Shown piece after piece: positions 5,593-9,037 of a DNA stretch of 9,037 nt. Each line of letters starts with the position of its first letter. The first letter of the stretch is position 1. Below the pieces are notes generated by a model. The model was not told the origin of the DNA. It worked only from the letters and a program-made list of their open reading frames with translations, and did no database searches. Source of the DNA: Clostridia bacterium (GTDB lineage Bacteria > Bacillota > Clostridia > Oscillospirales > CAG-272); contig JAFTMU010000152.1 in the NCBI GenBank assembly GCA_017452215.1, positions 1 through 9,037 of the forward strand, written 5' to 3'. Made by a program: the position numbers and the translations under genes.

Positions 5593-6789
5593 TTATTTTT
5601 TCTCTCCAAGGATCACGGGAGAGCGCAAAAGTGTCTGTCCCGCCCCTTGGGATACGGGAAGCGTCAGGGCATACAAGCCATAGGCTCGCTCCTCCAATTC
5701 CCTTTGCCGCTTCGCCGGGGCGGTTGCGGGCAGATCCCCCGTGCGTGTCACCACCGGAAGATCACTCTTTTTTCGCTGCTTCGAGAGGAATCGACACCCC
5801 TGTGCCGTAGCCCCCAAAAGACGCACGTACCCCACGGGAGAGCGCAGATCTGCCTCGCTCACGCCAACGAGGGACGCAAGGATCCCTCGGCGCAGGCGTG
5901 CGTTGGGATATTTTTTCGTGGCGCAAAGAGAGAGGAACTCCGCCAAATCGGACGCCTCCATGGCTGCCTGTTGCATTCGATTGCCAAGACCGCCGCCAAG
6001 ATACGCCGTCTTTTCCAAAACCGCAGCAGACGTCAGACGAAAATGCCCCAGGATCATTCTCTCAATTCTTTCCAAAGACGCAGGCGCTCGCCCGGCTTGG
6101 ATCTCCCGTAAAAGGATCCTTCCGTCCTCCTCGGAGAAATAGGAAAGGATCTCCTCCACGCCCTCCTCCAACCATGCTCGGCGCAACGCCGTGGCAGAGG
6201 GGATCACGCCGCCTGTCAATTTTTCCTCGGCATATCCGCTCCCCAGACGCCGCACCGTCACGGGACGCATTCCTGCCCCTTGGCGCAACAGCGCCCGCAA
6301 ATAAGCGATCCCCAAAATATCGTTGGGCGCAAAGCGCACGCCTTTACCGCAACGCTGGGTAAGGAGAGAAAAATACGCCTCCGCCGTGCCGCCTGTGGTT
6401 TGCGCCGTTTCAGCATACTCACGGCAAAATGCGGGACTCTCTGCAACCTCCGCCGCACGCATAAGCCCTTCCAGCGAGCCGCTCTCCGACCCAAACCAGA
6501 TCTCGTCCGCCCCGAGACGGGAAAGGATCTCCACCCCCGCACGGGCGAAAAACTCAGCAGTGGCGGCAGAGAACGGAAAGGGAAGCTCCAACACCAGATC
6601 CACGCCGCTGTGCAAAAGCATCTCTGCCCGTGCGTAAGGATCCAGGATCGCCGCATCTCCCCGTTGCACAAAGCAACCGCTCATGACGCCGATCACGGCG
6701 TCAGCTCCCCCCGCTCTCGCACGGTCGATCAGATAGCGGTGACCCCCGTGAAGGGGATTGCATTCGCAAATGATTCCCGCAGTGCGCAT
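5593..6789 (-). CDS. tmcAL: tRNA(Met) cytidine acetate ligase TmcAL (398 aa)
   Basis: Cytoplasmic ligase that uses ATP and acetate to make N4-acetylcytidine at the wobble base C34 of elongator tRNA-Met. This improves AUG decoding. The function is known from the B. subtilis protein formerly called YlbM. The N-terminus has the nucleotidyltransferase fold signature: GIICECNPLHGGH (residues 5-17, with H14xGH17), VMSGCFVQRGD (35-45), SGVDLVLELPFPFS (61-74) and WFGSES (98-103). The length is close to the usual 400 or so. I chose the ATG at 6789 because GGAGG lies 7 bases before it. The in-frame ATG at 6810 would put that ribosome binding site inside the gene. The coding sequence is GC-rich compared with the ATPase gene. 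No clear terminator follows, so transcription may run on into rpsU. The neighbouring tRNA is tRNA-Leu, not its substrate. Confidence 0.95.
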   Translation of the reverse strand: MRTAGIICECNPLHGGHRYLIDRARAGGADAVIGVMSGCFVQRGDAAILDPYARAEMLLHSGVDLVLELPFPFSAATAEFFARAGVEILSRLGADEIWFGSESGSLEGLMRAAEVAESPAFCREYAETAQTTGGTAEAYFSLLTQRCGKGVRFAPNDILGIAYLRALLRQGAGMRPVTVRRLGSGYAEEKLTGGVIPSATALRRAWLEEGVEEILSYFSEEDGRILLREIQAGRAPASLERIERMILGHFRLTSAAVLEKTAYLGGGLGNRMQQAAMEASDLAEFLSLCATKKYPNARLRRGILASLVGVSEADLRSPVGYVRLLGATAQGCRFLSKQRKKSDLPVVTRTGDLPATAPAKRQRELEERAYGLYALTLPVSQGAGQTLLRSPVILGEKK

Positions 6790-6822
6790 TGCTTCGCCTC
6801 CTTTTTTCATAGTATTAACACA

Positions 6823-6851
6823 AGTATATCACGAAACCTGCGATTTGTCAA
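6823..6851 (-). promoter_or_regulatory. Sigma-A promoter of tmcAL
   Basis: TTGACA (6846-6851) and TATACT (6823-6828) are 17 bases apart on the minus strand, about 33 bases before the chosen ATG. It is divergent from the tRNA promoter at 6915-6943. Confidence 0.83.
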
Positions 6852-6914
6852 ACGCCTTGTTGACGGGTGGAAAAAATCTCGTGAAAATCTTTCCAAAAAA
6901 AATTCAAAAACCCC

Positions 6915-6943
6915 TTGATTTTTGATTTTGGATATGATATAAT
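6915..6943 (+). promoter_or_regulatory. Promoter of tRNA-Leu
   Basis: TTGATT (6915-6920), a 17-base spacer and TATAAT (6938-6943). Transcription should start near 6950, about 8 bases before the mature tRNA. Confidence 0.78.
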
Positions 6944-6957
6944 ACCATTTGTCACAT

Positions 6958-7044
6958 GCCGGTGTGATGGAATTGGCAGACGTGCTGGACTCAAAATCCA
7001 GTGGTAGCGATACCGTATCGGTTCGACCCCGATCACCGGCACCA
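6958..7044 (+). tRNA. tRNA-Leu (anticodon CAA)
   Basis: A complete cloverleaf of 87 bases. The acceptor stem pairs GCCGGTG (6958-6964) with CACCGGC (7034-7040), with discriminator A7041 and CCA encoded at 7042-7044. The anticodon stem CTGGA/TCCAG (6985-6989, 6997-7001) encloses CTCAAAA, with anticodon CAA at 6992-6994 reading UUG. A class II long variable arm is present (GGTA, loop GCGA, TACC; 7003-7014), as expected for tRNA-Leu. The T arm is ATCGG-TTCGACC-CCGAT (7017-7033). It is a single-gene transcript with its own promoter and terminator. Confidence 0.97.
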
Positions 7045-7050
7045 AAAAAA

Positions 7051-7076
7051 CCGTATCGTTTCGATACGGTTTTTTT
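7051..7076. terminator. tRNA-Leu terminator, also usable for the AraC-family gene
   Basis: CCGTATCG (7051-7058) and CGATACGG (7062-7069) form a perfect 8-bp stem around TTT, followed by seven T (7070-7076). Seven A precede it (7044-7050), so it can also work on the minus strand. Its left arm and loop repeat a segment of the tRNA: 7050-7064 matches 7012-7026 at 14 of 15 bases. Confidence 0.9.
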
Positions 7077-7082
7077 GTATCC

Positions 7083-7203
7083 AAGCCGCAGGCTTAACAT
7101 CTCAATCCGCCGCAAGGCGGTATCTCATCAGCCCTTTGGGCTGGATATCATCAAGGGCGGAATTCCGCCCTTGTATCTCATCACGCTTCAGCGTGCATCT
7201 TAT
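7083..7203. repeat. Array of five hairpins with a conserved 8-base spacer
   Basis: Five small palindromes follow one another: AAGCC/GGCTT (7083-7095), CCGCC/GGCGG (7107-7120), CAGCCC/GGGCTG (7129-7143), CAAGGGCGG/CCGCCCTTG (7152-7173) and CACGC/GCGTG (7182-7195). The stems differ in sequence but every one pairs perfectly. What is conserved is the linker: TATCTCAT (7121-7128), GATATCAT (7144-7151), TATCTCAT (7174-7181), CATCTTAT (7196-7203), and a related CATCTCA at 7098-7104. The array fills the gap between the tRNA terminator and the AraC-family stop codon and touches that stop. It is not a CRISPR, because the constant part is only 8 bases and the variable part is self-complementary. I do not know a named family for it. 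Confidence 0.8.
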
Positions 7204-8006
7204 CCTCCGTCACGTTGGCGCTTGGTCTCGGCGGGAGAGACCCCCATGGTCTTTTTATACAGGCGGAAAAATACCGAGTAGTCCTCAAACCCATACTTTG
7301 CGGCAACGTCCCCCGAGGACATACCCGAGGCAAGATCCCCCTCCGCCGCAAACATCTTTTTTTGGGTGATGTATTGCTTCAGTCCTATGTGCATGGACTG
7401 GGAAAACACGTTTTGCACGTAGGATTTGGAAAGCATCATTTCCTTTGCCAAGAATTCGGCGTTGATCGGTCCCTCCAAATGCTCGTCGATCAGAGAAAGC
7501 ATCGTCTGCACCAAGGGGTTCCGCTCCGCCTTCACCTCTACCGTTTTTTCCATGCGATAGCTGCAAAAGATCACCAGCTCCCGCAAAAGAGCCTTAGCGC
7601 AAATGGCAAAATCCTCCGCCGTATAGTTTTCGTAATAAGCGTCCAAAAGATGAAAAAAACGGCAAAACTCCTCGTCCTCCTTGATATTGGTGATCCAAGG
7701 CCTTGCAAACAACCTTCTCACGTGCTCCTCGGGAATCAGGCTGGGGGAAAAATCCAATACGTAGTTCTCATAGGGCGCCGTGGGTCTCGGGATCAAAAAA
7801 TGATAAATCGCCTTGGGAATGACCAAGAGATCATAGGGCTTTGGCTCGTACAGAATGCCGTCAAGATTAAAGCTGGCGTCTCCCCTCACAAACAGCAAAA
7901 GCTCACAGCAGGAGTGCATATGGCGGGCATAATCTCCCGGATCGGGTGACATAGCGATCTTGTGGGAAAGCTCATAGATAGGATACCCCGATTTGACCTC
8001 AAACAT
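7200..8006 (-). CDS. AraC-family transcriptional regulator (268 aa)
   Basis: A DNA-binding regulator with an N-terminal cupin-type sensor domain and a C-terminal AraC/XylS double helix-turn-helix. The sensor half shows HMHSCCELLLFV (residues 29-40, metal- or ligand-site-like histidines H29 and H31) and a beta-strand-rich PYDLLVIPKAIYHF. The DNA-binding half covers about 179-268. Helix-turn-helix 1 lies around AEFLAKEMMLSKSYV, and helix-turn-helix 2 around GFEDYSVFFRLYKKTMGVSP, the usual family signature. I chose the ATG at 8006 because AGGAGAAGGAG lies just before it. It is divergent from a Gfo/Idh/MocA oxidoreductase with only 177 bases between the two starts, so it most likely controls that gene and itself in response to a sugar or sugar acid. 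The actual inducer cannot be told from the sequence. Confidence 0.92.
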   Translation of the reverse strand: MFEVKSGYPIYELSHKIAMSPDPGDYARHMHSCCELLLFVRGDASFNLDGILYEPKPYDLLVIPKAIYHFLIPRPTAPYENYVLDFSPSLIPEEHVRRLFARPWITNIKEDEEFCRFFHLLDAYYENYTAEDFAICAKALLRELVIFCSYRMEKTVEVKAERNPLVQTMLSLIDEHLEGPINAEFLAKEMMLSKSYVQNVFSQSMHIGLKQYITQKKMFAAEGDLASGMSSGDVAAKYGFEDYSVFFRLYKKTMGVSPAETKRQRDGG

Positions 8007-8026
8007 CGCTCCTTCTCCTTTCGTTT

Positions 8027-8037
8027 TCCTTGTGTAA
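8027..8037. repeat. 11-bp inverted repeat, left half (AraC-family gene leader)
   Basis: Read on the minus strand, this is TTACACAAGGA, identical to 8163-8173 on the plus strand. The two halves lie in the leaders of the two divergent genes, 20 and 10 bases from their start codons. They could be paired regulator sites or simply similar leader sequences. Confidence 0.5.
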
Positions 8038-8039
8038 AC

Positions 8040-8068
8040 ATTATAAAACAAAAAAGTACAAATTGCAA
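8040..8068 (-). promoter_or_regulatory. Promoter of the AraC-family gene
   Basis: TTGCAA (8063-8068), a 17-base spacer and TATAAT (8040-8045) on the minus strand. The start of transcription should lie near 8033, giving a short leader of about 27 bases. Confidence 0.72.
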
Positions 8069-8109
8069 TATTAAAAATAAAAAACGCTATTTTGTTTTTT
8101 ATTTTATTG

Positions 8110-8118
8110 TGCTATACT
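8110..8118 (+). promoter_or_regulatory. Extended -10 promoter of the oxidoreductase gene
   Basis: TGCTATACT fits an extended -10 element (TGn plus TATAnT). The -35 region is poor, at best TTTTGT at 8090-8095 with a 17-base gap. A weak -35 with an extended -10 fits a promoter that needs an activator, as expected next to an AraC-type gene. Confidence 0.6.
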
Positions 8119-8123
8119 GAACC

Positions 8124-8139
8124 TGCGTAAAAATACGCA
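8124..8139. promoter_or_regulatory. Palindrome at the oxidoreductase transcription start
   Basis: TGCGTA (8124-8129) and TACGCA (8134-8139) flank AAAA. The expected transcription start is near 8125, so this is either an operator or the first hairpin of the messenger RNA. It is the clearest perfect palindrome between the two divergent promoters. Confidence 0.5.
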
Positions 8140-8162
8140 AATATTTTTGAATTTTTGTGGAG

Positions 8163-8173
8163 TTACACAAGGA
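8163..8173. repeat. 11-bp inverted repeat, right half (oxidoreductase leader)
   Basis: TTACACAAGGA, the mirror copy of 8027-8037. Its last bases overlap the ribosome binding site AAGGAGG of the oxidoreductase, so part of the match may reflect selection for that site. Confidence 0.5.
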
Positions 8174-8183
8174 GGACCAAATT

Positions 8184-9037
8184 ATGAAAAAAATGCGTGT
8201 TGCCATCATCGGCCAGGGCCGTAGCGGCAGAGATATTCACGGAGAATTTTTCCTCTCCGATACCAACGACATTTGCCAGGTCGTCGCCGTCGTAGACGAG
8301 CTGGATGACCGCAGAGAGCGGGGCATGAAGGATTTCGGCTGTGACGGATACGCCGATTACAGAGAGCTTTTCAATCGCAAGGACATCGACGTGATCGTCA
8401 ACGCCTCCTTCTCGGATATGCACTACTCCATCGCAAAGGATTGCCTGCAGCATGGCTACAACGTGCTCAACGAAAAGCCCTTTGCAAAAACGGTTTATGA
8501 GTGCATGGATCTGATCAAGACCGCTAAGGAAAACAACGTCCTCATCACTGCTTTCCACCAATCCCTCTACGGCAGCACCGTTTTAAAGATGAAAGAAATC
8601 CTGGAGAGCGGCAAGATCGGCGACGTGATGCAGATCGACTTTTGCTACTCCGGCTTCTCCCGCCGTTGGGACTGGCAGACCCTCCAAAAGAAATGCGCAG
8701 GCGGTGTATACAATACCGCTCCCCACGCCTTCGGCATCGCCCTTGACCTGATCGATTGGGATCCTGCCGCAAAGATCGCATACAGCTACCTGGGAAGAAC
8801 AGAATTCAACAGCGGCGACGCCAATGACTTTGCCAAGATCATCATCAAAACCCCGGGCAAGCCCACCATCGATATCGAGTGTAACAATAATGATGGCTAC
8901 AAGGGTGACGGCTTCAAGATCTTCGGTACCAAGGGTACCCTTGTCTCCGGTCCCTTCGTCAATACCGTAAAGATCAAGTATATCGTTCCCGAGGAGCTTG
9001 AGGCTCGCCCCATCGTCGAGGGCGTACTCAAAAAGCC
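8184..9037 (+). CDS. Gfo/Idh/MocA family oxidoreductase, 3' end outside the window
   Basis: NAD(P)-dependent dehydrogenase of the Gfo/Idh/MocA family, which acts on sugars, inositols and related polyols. The first 284 residues are present and the frame is still open at the right edge. Typical members have 330-390 residues, so most of the gene is here. The Rossmann nucleotide-binding start is VAIIGQGRSG (6-15), and VNASFSDMHYSIA (72-84) fits the conserved segment before the catalytic region. NEKPFA (96-101) is the family EKP motif with catalytic-site Lys98. GGVYNTAPHAFGIALDL (173-189) matches the substrate-site segment with His181. The ATG at 8184 follows AAGGAGG by 8 bases. It is divergent from the AraC-family gene. 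The substrate cannot be told from the sequence. Confidence 0.93.
   Translation, partial: MKKMRVAIIGQGRSGRDIHGEFFLSDTNDICQVVAVVDELDDRRERGMKDFGCDGYADYRELFNRKDIDVIVNASFSDMHYSIAKDCLQHGYNVLNEKPFAKTVYECMDLIKTAKENNVLITAFHQSLYGSTVLKMKEILESGKIGDVMQIDFCYSGFSRRWDWQTLQKKCAGGVYNTAPHAFGIALDLIDWDPAAKIAYSYLGRTEFNSGDANDFAKIIIKTPGKPTIDIECNNNDGYKGDGFKIFGTKGTLVSGPFVNTVKIKYIVPEELEARPIVEGVLKK

Noticed and set aside
6258..6671. Overlapping frames on both strands within tmcAL
   Set aside because: GC-rich coding DNA often leaves long open shadow frames. None shows a start site or a domain.
6958..7044. tmcAL next to its tRNA substrate
   Set aside because: TmcAL acts on elongator tRNA-Met, whereas the neighbouring gene is tRNA-Leu with anticodon CAA, so the proximity has no evident functional meaning.
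6958..7064. tRNA-Leu as an integration (att) site with a duplicated 3' end
   Set aside because: The duplicated bases form an arm of a normal terminator, and there is no integrase or foreign cargo next to it.
7083..7203. CRISPR-like array
   Set aside because: The repeated part is only 8 bases and the variable parts are self-complementary hairpins. No cas genes are present.
8163..8561. Minus-strand open frame opposite the oxidoreductase
   Set aside because: The plus-strand frame has clear Gfo/Idh/MocA motifs and a ribosome binding site. The opposite frame has neither.

Overview
The window looks like a chromosomal segment of a gut-type Clostridia (Bacillota). The reasons are strong AGGAGG-like ribosome binding sites, sigma-A promoters that nearly all have a 17-base spacer, BspA-like leucine-rich repeat (LRR) lipoproteins of the kind common in gut Clostridia, a TmcAL-type tRNA-modification ligase, and short rpsU. 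I cannot name a species. Base composition is patchy: the tmcAL region is visibly GC-rich, the ATPase gene AT-rich, and the LRR genes intermediate.

Layout. 1-205: terminator-like hairpins. 206-3790: two tandem, same-strand (minus) LRR lipoprotein genes of 829 and 272 residues, each with its own promoter and terminator. They share a 66-bp identical 3' block and a conserved promoter block, so they are duplicates. 3823-5051: an AAA_14/DUF4143 ATPase (minus) with a consensus promoter and almost no leader. 5156-5230: a decayed coding fragment of a third LRR paralogue, abutting the rpsU terminator. 5282-5564: rpsU (58 aa) with a perfect consensus promoter and a foldable 5' leader. 5593-6851: tmcAL (minus). 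6915-7076: a plus-strand tRNA-Leu(CAA) with promoter and terminator. 7083-7203: five different hairpins separated by a nearly constant 8-base spacer. 7200-8006: an AraC-family regulator (minus), divergent from a Gfo/Idh/MocA oxidoreductase (plus) that runs off the right edge.

How the genes relate. The LRR genes, the ATPase and the LRR fossil form an accessory block with repeated duplication and decay. rpsU, tmcAL and tRNA-Leu are translation housekeeping genes, mostly with individual promoters. The AraC regulator and the oxidoreductase form a classic divergent pair, probably the start of a sugar or polyol utilisation locus controlled by the AraC protein.

I see no defence system, CRISPR array or clear new multi-gene system. 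The best unexplained items are the hairpin array, the LRR fossil with the homogenised LRR 3' ends, the rpsU leader, and the reuse of a tRNA segment as a terminator arm.
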